Source: Acidimicrobiia bacterium (GTDB lineage: Bacteria; Actinomycetota; Acidimicrobiia; IMCC26256; JACDBD01). Taken from it: a DNA stretch of 12,868 bases. Location: assembly GCA_031177445.1 (NCBI GenBank), contig JAPSGP010000045.1:1-12868 (forward strand), read 5' to 3'. Below, piece by piece: positions 7,708 through 12,868 of this stretch (within the stretch, counting starts at the first letter, position 1; every line of letters begins with the position of its first letter). The notes below the pieces were generated by a model. It searched no databases. It was not told the origin of the DNA and saw only the letters and a program-made list of their open reading frames with translations. A program made the translations under genes and the position numbers.

Positions 7708-7733
7708 CCTCCCTTCGATCGGGAGTTGCTCCC
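7708..7733 (-). promoter_or_regulatory. Alternative-hairpin segment in the pfp leader
   Basis: On the minus strand the order is GGGAG (7733-7729), CAA, CTCCC (7725-7721), GATCGAA, GGGAGG (7713-7708). The CTCCC block can pair with the upstream GGGAG (3-nt loop) or with the downstream GGGAGG near the ribosome site (7-nt loop), so the two hairpins exclude each other. Regulatory use is inference only. Confidence 0.3.
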
Positions 7734-7784
7734 ATCCTGCCGCGGCCGTCGCCGGCTGGAAAACACGAGTCTTTCCACGACCCC

Positions 7785-7790
7785 TAACCT
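7785..7790 (+). promoter_or_regulatory. Putative -10 box TAACCT of the PH-like/glpK unit
   Basis: TAACCT fits TANNNT and ends 20 nt before ATG 7811. That gives a leader of about 13 nt containing the purine-rich GGGACGG. No clear -35 is seen. It lies in the 115-nt divergent region shared with pfp. Confidence 0.35.
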
Positions 7791-7810
7791 GCCCGCGGAA
7801 TGGGACGGCG

Positions 7811-8242
7811 ATGACGCGATCGAGCGCGCGCGAGGGGATCGTCGCCCGGGCGAGCAGCACGCTCGGTGGCGACGAGCGGATCGTGGGTGCCGCGCGCGTG
7901 TGGGCGACCGATACGCGCACCCGGGTGCCGCTCCTGTTCCGCCAGCGCCACCGGTACGACCTCGTGGTCACCGATCAGCGCCTGATCCTCTTGGCGCGTC
8001 CACGGCGGTTTCGCGCGCCGTGGCGGCGAGTTCGCGGCCAGCCCGACGCCCCGGTCGTCGCCAAGCGTCACGCCGCGTTCACGATTCTCCATGTTCGCCG
8101 AAACGCTCCGCTCGCCCAGCTGCGGCTGGGTTCCGACGATGGCGGCGCGCTCGTCCTCGAGTTCCATCAGACCGATCGCGGCGTGGCCCGCGACCTCACC
8201 GGCTACGTCCATCGGGCCCGGCACGCCCCCGAGTCACGCTGA
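7811..8242 (+). CDS. Small basic protein with PH-like strand motif, unknown function
   Basis: A 143-residue soluble basic protein with no signal peptide or membrane helix. The best clue is RYDLVVTDQRLILLAR (48-63). This resembles the 'V-T-x-x-R-L-I-L' strand pair of bacterial PH/GRAM-like domains, where a lipid- or protein-binding barrel begins by describing its own 'default' strand. Further short strands follow (AAFTILHV, LAQLRLGSDD, GALVLEFHQ), again barrel-like, and a C-terminal helix RGVARDLTGYVHRA closes it, as in PH domains. This is pattern recognition rather than a firm family match. The stop overlaps the glpK start (TGATG), so translation is coupled to glycerol kinase. ATG 7811 is the only reasonable start before the conserved part; no in-frame start lies just upstream. 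Confidence 0.78.
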   Translation: MTRSSAREGIVARASSTLGGDERIVGAARVWATDTRTRVPLLFRQRHRYDLVVTDQRLILLARPRRFRAPWRRVRGQPDAPVVAKRHAAFTILHVRRNAPLAQLRLGSDDGGALVLEFHQTDRGVARDLTGYVHRARHAPESR

Positions 8243-9729
8243 TGGCGGTCTGTCTCGCCATCGACGCCGGGACCACCGGAGTGCGCACGTTCGCGGTCGA
8301 CGAGCAGGGCACGCCGCGCCACTGGTCCTACCGCGAGTTCCCGCAGTACTTCCCGCAGCCCGGGTGGGTCGAGCACGACCCGGAGGAGATCTGGGATGCC
8401 ACCGTCGCGACCCTCACCGAAACGGTTGCAGCGCTCGACGGGGAGACGGTGGCCGCGATCGGGATCACCAACCAGCGAGAGACCGCGGTGGTGTGGGACC
8501 GCACCACCGGCAGGCCCCGGCATCGCGCGATCGTCTGGCAGGACCGCCGCACCGCCGGGCGCTGCGACGAGCTGCGCGCCGCTGGGACCGAGCCCCTCGT
8601 GCGGGCCCGCACCGGGCTGGTGCTCGACTCCTACTTCTCGGCCACCAAGCTCGAATGGCTCCTGACGGACGGGGGTGTCGAGGCGGACGCCAGCCTCGCG
8701 TTCGGCACCGTCGACAGCTGGCTCCTCTGGCGGCTGACGGGAGGCGACGCCGCCGCCGTCCATGCCACCGACGCGTCGAACGCCAGTCGCACACTGCTCT
8801 TCGACGTCGACGCCCTCGACTGGTCCGACGAGCTGTGCGCACTGTTCCACGTCCCTCGGTCGTGTCTGCCGGCAGTGCGGCCGAGCAGCGGACGCTTTGG
8901 CTTGACCGACCCCGAGCACGCGGCCGGCCTCCAAGTGCCGGTCAGTGGGATCGCCGGCGACCAGCAGGCGGCGCTGTTCGGCCAGGCGTGCTTCCGGCCG
9001 GGGATGGCGAAGAACACCTACGGCACGGGCTCGTTCGTGCTGGTGAACCTCGGACCGAGCCACCCGCCCCCGACCGAGGGGTTGCTCACGACCGTCGCCT
9101 GGGACCTCGGCGGGGACGTCGCCTACGCGATGGAAGGAGCGATCTTCGTCACCGGTGCCGCGATCCAGTGGTTGCGCGATGCGCTCGGCGTCATCGCCGA
9201 CGCCGCCGAGACCGGTCCGCTCGCGGAGAGCGTGCCCGACGCCGGCGGCGTCGTCATCGTGCCCGCATTCACCGGCCTGGGTTCGCCGTGGTGGGACCCG
9301 TATGCGCGCGGATCGGTCTTCGGGCTCACCCGCGGTACCGGGCGCGCGCACCTCGCCCGAGCGGTGGTCGAGTCGATGGCGTGGCAGACCCGCGACGTCG
9401 TCGACGCGATCACCGCCGCCGCCGGTGTCCCCGTCGCCGAGCTCCGGGTCGACGGTGGCGCCAGCGTGATGGACCTGCTCTGCCGGTTCCAGGCCGACGT
9501 CCTCGGTGTCACCGTCCGGCGTCCGACGGTGAAGGAGACGACCGCGCTGGGCGCGGCCTATCTCGCCGGCCTCGCCGAAGGGGTGTGGGGAACTCCCGAC
9601 GATGCCGCCGCCAGCTGGGCCGAAGAGGCGTCGTTCACACCGACGATGCCGACAGGAGAGGTCGAGCGCCACTTCGGCGAGTGGCGGCGGGCGGTCGAGC
9701 GCGCCCGCAACTGGGCACGCGAGGCGTGA
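8242..9729 (+). CDS. glpK: Glycerol kinase
   Basis: Phosphorylates glycerol with ATP to sn-glycerol 3-phosphate in the cytoplasm; 495 residues, the normal length. The phosphate motif AIDAGTTGVR (6-15) is followed by the glycerol-binding residues R79/E80 (ITNQRETAVVWD), Y131 (DSYFSATKLEWLL) and D240 in the FGGY signature GIAGDQQAALFGQ. The adenosine-side motif NTYGTGSF (258-265) and the second FGGY signature (GGASVMDLLCRFQADVLG, about 405-422) complete the fold. The R-E, Y and D set separates it from xylulose and gluconate kinases. The first loop has DAGTT where E. coli has DQGTT. ATG 8242 overlaps the TGA of the PH-like gene. I see no glpF or glpD beside it, so this is not a full glycerol operon. 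It converges on the plsC-type gene 20 nt away. Confidence 0.96.
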   Translation: MAVCLAIDAGTTGVRTFAVDEQGTPRHWSYREFPQYFPQPGWVEHDPEEIWDATVATLTETVAALDGETVAAIGITNQRETAVVWDRTTGRPRHRAIVWQDRRTAGRCDELRAAGTEPLVRARTGLVLDSYFSATKLEWLLTDGGVEADASLAFGTVDSWLLWRLTGGDAAAVHATDASNASRTLLFDVDALDWSDELCALFHVPRSCLPAVRPSSGRFGLTDPEHAAGLQVPVSGIAGDQQAALFGQACFRPGMAKNTYGTGSFVLVNLGPSHPPPTEGLLTTVAWDLGGDVAYAMEGAIFVTGAAIQWLRDALGVIADAAETGPLAESVPDAGGVVIVPAFTGLGSPWWDPYARGSVFGLTRGTGRAHLARAVVESMAWQTRDVVDAITAAAGVPVAELRVDGGASVMDLLCRFQADVLGVTVRRPTVKETTALGAAYLAGLAEGVWGTPDDAAASWAEEASFTPTMPTGEVERHFGEWRRAVERARNWAREA

Positions 9730-9736
9730 GCGCTCG

Positions 9737-9761
9737 GCGGTCGAGGGGGCTATGCGACCGC
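9737..9761. terminator. Hairpin between convergent glpK and plsC
   Basis: Inverted repeat GCGGTCG (9737-9743) and CGACCGC (9755-9761), a 7-bp stem with an 11-nt loop. It starts 8 nt after the glpK stop and covers the plsC stop codon. There is no U-run; a weak bidirectional terminator is plausible. Confidence 0.35.
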
Positions 9762-10463
9762 GGCGGTCCGGGTCTCCAGCGTTGCCAGCGGAACCGCCTC
9801 GGTGGGCACGTCCTCGGCCTTTTTGGTGGCGTAGGTGTCGACGTACTCGTAGCCGGAGAGCTGCCGGATCTCGAACATCACCTCGTCTGTGATCTGGCGC
9901 AGCGCCATCCGGTCGTGCTCCTGCCCCGCGTAGCGCTCGACCGCGATCGGCGCGCCGAAACCGATCCGCAGGGTGCGCAGCACGCGCGGCAGCTTCTTGT
10001 CCGTCGGCTGGATCTCGTCGGTGCCGACCATGCCGACCGGAACGATCGGCGCACCGGTCCGCAGCGCCAGCCGGGCGACCCCGGTGTGGCCACGGTGGAG
10101 ATAGCCGTCGCGGGTGCGTGTTCCCTCGGGGTAGATCCCGAACACGCCGCCCTGTTCGAGGACCTCGGTGGCCGACGCCAAGGCGCGTTCGCTCGCACTC
10201 CCCCCTTCACGACGAATCGGGATCTGGCCCACGCCGCGGAAGAACCAGGCGGTCTTCTTGTCGTCGAAGTACTCGGCTTTGGCAACGAACGTGACGCGGC
10301 GCCGGATCACCAGTGGCAGGAAGATCGAGTCCATGAACGAGCGATGATTGGCGGCCAGGATCACCGGACCATGTTCGGGCACGTGCTCCCGGCCTTCGAT
10401 GCGGATGCGGTACAGGCCTCGGAGCACGGGCGTCAGGATGCCCTTGATCACCCAATAGAGCAC
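9750..10463 (-). CDS. plsC: 1-acyl-sn-glycerol-3-phosphate acyltransferase (PlsC family)
   Basis: A membrane-associated acyltransferase that adds an acyl chain to lysophosphatidic acid on the way to phosphatidic acid; 237 residues. The four family blocks are present: NHRSFMD (39-45; H40 and D45 catalytic), GQIPIRREGG (79-88), GIYPEGTRTRDG (109-120; E113 and G114 bind the phosphate) and APIVPVG (138-144). The N-terminus VIKGILTPVLRGLY is a hydrophobic, membrane-anchoring stretch. The tail after about 200 is specific to this subgroup. The GTG 10463 start is supported by a full promoter: -10 TAACCT 6 nt upstream and -35 TTGACG 16 nt further. Actinobacteria carry several paralogues, some acting on other glycolipids, so the acceptor is not certain. 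It lies beside a TetR regulator that could control it. Confidence 0.93.
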   Translation of the reverse strand: MLYWVIKGILTPVLRGLYRIRIEGREHVPEHGPVILAANHRSFMDSIFLPLVIRRRVTFVAKAEYFDDKKTAWFFRGVGQIPIRREGGSASERALASATEVLEQGGVFGIYPEGTRTRDGYLHRGHTGVARLALRTGAPIVPVGMVGTDEIQPTDKKLPRVLRTLRIGFGAPIAVERYAGQEHDRMALRQITDEVMFEIRQLSGYEYVDTYATKKAEDVPTEAVPLATLETRTAAVA

Positions 10464-10469
10464 GGCCTG

Positions 10470-10497
10470 AGGTTAGGTGAACGGTGGAATCCGTCAA
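10470..10497 (-). promoter_or_regulatory. Promoter of plsC, leaderless type
   Basis: On the minus strand: -35 TTGACG (10492-10497), 16-nt spacer, -10 TAACCT (10470-10475), then 6 nt to GTG 10463. Both boxes are close to consensus, and no ribosome site precedes the GTG, so the mRNA should start at or next to the start codon. Confidence 0.7.
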
Positions 10498-10520
10498 GCG
10501 TTCCGCAAGCAACGGACGCG

Positions 10521-10559
10521 CGCCGCGCGGGTGCCGATCGAGCGCTACGCCGCGCGGGT
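10521..10559. repeat. Two direct copies of a 12-bp GC palindrome-bearing repeat
   Basis: CGCCGCGCGGGT occurs at 10521-10532 and 10548-10559, 27 bp apart start to start. Each copy contains the 8-bp palindrome CCGCGCGG. The second copy overlaps the end of the small ORF. It may be chance in this GC-rich stretch. Confidence 0.3.
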
Positions 10560-10739
10560 TGCGTCGGTAGGCGTCGACACGAGCGCGGCCAGCCTCCGCT
10601 CGAGGACGGCGATCTGCTCGTAGGAGCGCTGACGATCCTCGAGCTGCGATCGGATGTTGCGGACCGATCCGTCGCGTCCCAGCACGCGCGAGCTCAGCCG
10701 ATCGATGGTGCCGGCGATGCTGCGAAGTGCTCTGGTCAC
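10545..10739 (-). CDS. Possible 64-aa helical protein, unknown function
   Basis: A short frame starting at GTG 10739 (MTRALRSIAGTIDRL) and ending at TAG 10545. The sequence looks protein-like: two amphipathic, charged helices (about 1-20 and 26-53, IRSQLEDRQRSYEQIAVLERRLAALV) that could form a coiled coil. Third codon positions are mostly G or C. Against it, there is no ribosome site or TANNNT box before the GTG, and an in-frame TGA lies nine codons upstream. It fills most of an otherwise gene-free stretch of 415 nt between plsC and tetR, on the same strand as plsC, but plsC has its own promoter. I do not recognise a family. Confidence 0.45.
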   Translation of the reverse strand: MTRALRSIAGTIDRLSSRVLGRDGSVRNIRSQLEDRQRSYEQIAVLERRLAALVSTPTDATRAA

Positions 10740-10842
10740 GAGCTCGAGCTTGACCCGCCGAGGTCAGCGCCGGATCCAGCTCGTGACCGGCGCGCGAAGC
10801 GCTCCTGAAAGTCACATGAACGAAGCGATGCACGGCGCCCAT

Positions 10843-10860
10843 CTTGACCGCTTGGTCAAG
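10843..10860. promoter_or_regulatory. Palindromic operator overlapping the tetR -35 box
   Basis: CTTGACCGCTTGGTCAAG is a perfect inverted repeat: CTTGACC (10843-10849), 4-nt centre, GGTCAAG (10854-10860). Size and symmetry fit a TetR-dimer site. It covers the -35 box of the adjacent tetR gene, so bound regulator would block RNA polymerase and autoregulate. It may also act on the minus strand toward 10739 and plsC. Confidence 0.7.
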
Positions 10861-10872
10861 TGCTCGTAGGTT
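10844..10872 (+). promoter_or_regulatory. Promoter of tetR, leaderless type
   Basis: -35 TTGACC (10844-10849), exactly 17 nt, -10 TAGGTT (10867-10872), then 6 nt to GTG 10879. This is the clearest promoter in the window. No ribosome site precedes the GTG, so a leaderless transcript is expected. Confidence 0.75.
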
Positions 10873-10878
10873 GGTCGT

Positions 10879-11484
10879 GTGCGGAGGAAGCTGACCCCGC
10901 GCGGCATGCAGCGGCGCGCCCAACTGCTCGAGTGCGCGACCGAGATGTTCGCCGAGCGTGGGTATCACGAGACATCGGTCGCCGAGATCGTCGACCGCCT
11001 CGGGGTCGGCAAGGGCGTCTTCTACTGGTACTTCTCCTCCAAGGAGGAGCTGCTGGCCGAGATCCTGCGCGGATCGTCGCTGGACCTGCGCCGGCGCCAG
11101 CAGGCGTCGATCCGCGACATCGCCGATCCGATGGTCCGCATCGAGATCGGGATCCGCACGTCGATGCAGTGGTTCTACGAGCACCGCAAATACTTCGCGC
11201 TGTTCCAGTCAGCGGCCAACATCGAGCCGTTCGCATCAGTGGCGCGCAAGAACAGCGACGTTGCCATCGCCGATGCGGTGCGCCACATCAAGGACGCCAT
11301 CGTCGAGGGTCAGATTGCCGACCAGGACCCCGAGATGCTCGCCCAGGCCGTCGTCGGGGTGATCGAGAAGCTCACCCGGGTCTACATCTTCGATCGTGAC
11401 GAGCCTGCCGACCGTGCCGCCGACGCCACGGTGAGCTTCTGCCTCAACGGCCTGTGCCGGCTGTCGCCTATCCCAGTTTCGTGA
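10879..11484 (+). CDS. TetR-family transcriptional regulator
   Basis: A one-component repressor of 201 residues. The N-terminal three-helix DNA-binding domain is canonical: RAQLLECATEMFAERGYHETSVAEI leads to the HTH at about 32-52, with recognition helix GVGKGVFYWYF followed by SSKEELLAEIL. The C-terminal ligand and dimer domain (about 65-195) is all-helical and Glu/Asp/Arg-rich; its ligand cannot be read, although TetR proteins near lipid genes often sense acyl-CoA. GTG 10879 is the start because the HTH follows normally and a full promoter ends 6 nt before it. The palindromic operator on its -35 box argues for autoregulation. Likely neighbours under control are plsC and the small ORF on one side. 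Its 3' end overlaps that of alaC by 17 bp, tail to tail. Confidence 0.95.
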   Translation: MRRKLTPRGMQRRAQLLECATEMFAERGYHETSVAEIVDRLGVGKGVFYWYFSSKEELLAEILRGSSLDLRRRQQASIRDIADPMVRIEIGIRTSMQWFYEHRKYFALFQSAANIEPFASVARKNSDVAIADAVRHIKDAIVEGQIADQDPEMLAQAVVGVIEKLTRVYIFDRDEPADRAADATVSFCLNGLCRLSPIPVS

Positions 11485-12643
11485 GCGCGCGGCGGATGCC
11501 GCGGACAGCCTGGCCGATGCGTTGCTCGTTCTCGACCAGCGCGAAGCGCACAAACCCCTCGCCACCGGGACCGAAACCCACGCCGGGCGACACCGCCACT
11601 TTGGCGTCGGGCACGAGCATCTTGGCGAACTCGAGGCTGCCCATCTCCTCGTAGGGCGCGGGGATCGGCGCCCACACGAACATCGTGCCCCGAGGCTTGT
11701 CGATCTCCCACCCGACCCGGGCGAGCCCGTCGACGAGGGCATCGCGTCGACGGCGGTAGACCGCGTTGACCTCGTGCGGGAAGTCGGGAATCTCGTTCAT
11801 GGCGACCGTCGCCGCGATCTGGATCGGCTGGAACGTGCCGTAGTCGAGGTAGCTCTTGAGCTTCGCCAGCGCCGCCACGACCTCGGCGTTGCCGACGAGG
11901 AAGCCGACGCGCCAGCCGGCCATCGAGAACGACTTCGTGAGCGTGTAGAGCTCGACCGCGACGTCGGTCGCTCCCGGCACCTGCAGGATCGACGGTGGCT
12001 CGTACCCGTCGAAGCCGAGATCGGCATAGGCGAAGTCGTGGACCAGCAGGACACCGTGCTCGCGGGCGAACTCGACCATGCGGGTCATGAACGCGAGGTC
12101 GACGCACGCAGTGGTCGGGTTGTGCGGGAACGACAGCACGATCACCCGGGGCCGAGGCCAGGACTCCTCCCACGCCTCGAGCAGGTTGTCGAAGAAGTCC
12201 TGCTCGGGCCCGAGCCGCACGTGGCGGATCTCGGCGCCGGCGAAGATCGGGCCCCAGATGTGGATCGGGTACGAGGGGCTCGGCACGAGGGCGGCGTCGC
12301 CCGGGCCGAGCAGCACCCACATGAGGTGCGAGTATCCCTCCTTGGCCCCGATGGTCGTGCACGCCTGGGTTTCGGGGTCGAGCTCGACGCCGAAGCGGCG
12401 CCGGTAGAGATCCGTGATCGCGAGCCGTATCTTCGGGATGCCGCGGCTCGCGGAGTACCGGTGGTTGCGCGGGTTCCTTACCGCCTCGCACAGCTTGTCG
12501 ACCGCGATGTCGGACGGTGGGAGGTCGGGGTTGCCGAATCCCAAGTCGATCACGTCTTCGCCGGCGCGCCGGGCGTCCATCTTGAGCGCGTCGATCGTGG
12601 CGAAGACGTACGGCGGCAACGCCCCGATCCGGCGGAACTCCAT
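11468..12643 (-). CDS. alaC: Alanine transaminase AlaC-type (PLP aminotransferase class I)
   Basis: Transfers an amino group from glutamate to pyruvate, giving alanine; 391 residues. It matches E. coli AlaC from memory over almost its full length: RIGALPPYVFATIDALKM at the start, GFGNPDLPP (35-43), YSASRGIPKIR (63-73), TIGAKEGYSHLM, VPSPSYPIHIWG (120-131), FPHNPTTACVDL (172-183; N175), VHDFAYADLGFDG (201-213; D203 and Y206), TLTKSFSMAGWRVGF (234-248) with PLP lysine K237, and VRFAL with R366 for the substrate carboxylate. ATG 12643 starts the conserved part, and TACGGT lies 7 nt upstream with no ribosome site, so it is probably leaderless. It converges on tetR with a 17-bp overlap and diverges from the HAD gene across 51 nt. 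Other class I aminotransferases are less likely, given the motif match. Confidence 0.94.
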   Translation of the reverse strand: MEFRRIGALPPYVFATIDALKMDARRAGEDVIDLGFGNPDLPPSDIAVDKLCEAVRNPRNHRYSASRGIPKIRLAITDLYRRRFGVELDPETQACTTIGAKEGYSHLMWVLLGPGDAALVPSPSYPIHIWGPIFAGAEIRHVRLGPEQDFFDNLLEAWEESWPRPRVIVLSFPHNPTTACVDLAFMTRMVEFAREHGVLLVHDFAYADLGFDGYEPPSILQVPGATDVAVELYTLTKSFSMAGWRVGFLVGNAEVVAALAKLKSYLDYGTFQPIQIAATVAMNEIPDFPHEVNAVYRRRRDALVDGLARVGWEIDKPRGTMFVWAPIPAPYEEMGSLEFAKMLVPDAKVAVSPGVGFGPGGEGFVRFALVENEQRIGQAVRGIRRALTKLG

Positions 12644-12650
12644 CGCTGCG

Positions 12651-12656
12651 ACCGTA
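12651..12656 (-). promoter_or_regulatory. Putative -10 box TACGGT of leaderless alaC
   Basis: TACGGT on the minus strand, 7 nt before ATG 12643. It forms one arm of an inverted repeat whose other arm carries the divergent -10 at 12680-12685. No consensus -35 is seen. Confidence 0.5.
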
Positions 12657-12679
12657 CCAGGGCGCCGTCCGAGCTCCAG

Positions 12680-12685
12680 TACGGT
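12680..12685 (+). promoter_or_regulatory. Putative -10 box TACGGT of the HAD gene
   Basis: TACGGT on the plus strand, 9 nt before ATG 12695, giving almost no leader. It mirrors the alaC -10 box. No consensus -35 is visible. Confidence 0.4.
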
Positions 12686-12694
12686 TTCGCGCCG

Positions 12695-12868
12695 ATGCAG
12701 ATCGAAGCAGTGTTGCTCGACGTCGGCGGCGTGTTCCATCTCCCCGACCACGATCGGATCGCCTCGGTGCTGGCGCGTGGCAGGCTCTCGACGCCGGCCG
12801 ACCTCGATCGGGCGCATTACATCGGCGCGGCCGCCATCACCGACATGCTGAGCGGCGACCAGACGGTC
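12695..12868 (+). CDS. HAD-superfamily hydrolase, N-terminal fragment
   Basis: Only the first 58 codons lie in the window; the frame is open to the last base. The start MQIEAVLLDVGGVFHLPD is the HAD motif I region, with D9 as the predicted nucleophile. The usual second aspartate of DxD is replaced by glycine (D-V-G-G-V), as in the 'DxGGV' subgroup of haloacid dehalogenase-like phosphatases. Helical cap sequence follows (RIASVLARGRLSTPADLDRAHYIG, split here at its start). Motifs II-IV are outside the window, so activity and substrate cannot be judged. ATG 12695 starts directly before the motif, with a TACGGT -10 box 9 nt upstream. It is divergent from alaC. Confidence 0.82.
   Translation, partial: MQIEAVLLDVGGVFHLPDHDRIASVLARGRLSTPADLDRAHYIGAAAITDMLSGDQTV

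Larger units (their letters stand above)
12651..12685. repeat. Inverted repeat joining two divergent promoters
   Basis: ACCGTAC (12651-12657) and GTACGGT (12679-12685) are perfect 7-bp arms separated by 21 nt. Each arm contains the TACGGT -10 box of the gene on its side, so the whole intergenic region is symmetric around 12668. GGCGCC and GAGCTC palindromes lie in the centre. Confidence 0.55.

Noticed and set aside
6799..8241. Long open plus-strand frame upstream of and in frame with glpK
   Set aside because: It is antisense to pfp. Its translation is Arg/His/Asp-rich with no family motif, and glpK motifs begin only after ATG 8242. Long antisense frames are expected at this G+C content.
8203..9672. 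A 489-codon minus-strand open frame opposite glpK
   Set aside because: It is antisense to all key glycerol kinase motifs, and its translation shows no domain.
10751..10766. Second TetR-like site TGACC-CGCCGA-GGTCA
   Set aside because: Half-site spacing is 6, against 4 in the clear operator, and the outer bases do not match. Kept only as a remark in the 10464-10842 finding.
10816..10869. 17-codon frame (MNEAMHGAHLDRLVKCS) before tetR, a possible leader peptide
   Set aside because: It lies on top of the tetR operator and promoter, so the transcript would start downstream of it. There is no ribosome site.

Overview
The window reads as ordinary chromosomal DNA of a high-GC actinobacterium (about 70% G+C by eye, strong G/C bias at third codon positions). 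This rests on a DUF3040 membrane protein (an actinobacterial family), many GTG starts, actinobacterial-type promoters (TANNNT -10 boxes 6-7 nt before start codons, suggesting leaderless mRNAs) and a phosphofructokinase of the actinobacterial 'mixed' group. A deep-branching class such as Acidimicrobiia is possible, but that is only an impression. I see no rRNA, tRNA, CRISPR array, insertion sequence, prophage or other island. Gene spacing is tight and G+C is even throughout.

Layout. 1-2693, minus strand: a likely operon Nudix hydrolase > dinB (DNA polymerase IV) > a 189-nt non-coding or degenerate gap > DUF3040 membrane protein > MerR-type regulator, which is cut by the window start. 2750-3058, plus: a small two-helix membrane protein, divergent from the Nudix gene. 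3127-7695, minus: PPi-type phosphofructokinase > TesB thioesterase > low-specificity threonine aldolase > short-chain dehydrogenase > PIG-L/LmbE deacetylase. The last two are translationally coupled; tesB and the aldolase gene also seem to have leaderless promoters of their own. 7811-9729, plus: a small PH-like protein coupled to glpK (glycerol kinase). 9750-10463, minus: a PlsC-type acyltransferase. 10545-10739, minus: a doubtful 64-aa helical protein. 10879-11484, plus: a TetR regulator with a clear promoter and operator. 11468-12643, minus: an AlaC-type aminotransferase. 12695 to the end, plus: the start of a HAD hydrolase gene.

How the genes fit together. The Nudix-dinB pair links nucleotide clean-up or damage signalling with translesion synthesis. 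pfp and glpK both feed the triose-phosphate part of central metabolism. Glycerol 3-phosphate from GlpK is also the backbone for the PlsC branch of phospholipid synthesis, although the two genes converge and are not co-transcribed. Threonine aldolase and AlaC are PLP enzymes of glycine/threonine and alanine metabolism.

No obviously new multi-gene system is visible. The points most worth a second look are the recurrent leaderless start architecture, the TetR operator lying on the -35 box of its own leaderless gene, the symmetric divergent promoter between alaC and the HAD gene, the pyrophosphate-type active site (D104/K124) of the phosphofructokinase, the alternative hairpins in the pfp leader, and the interval after dinB that looks like a frame-disrupted small gene.
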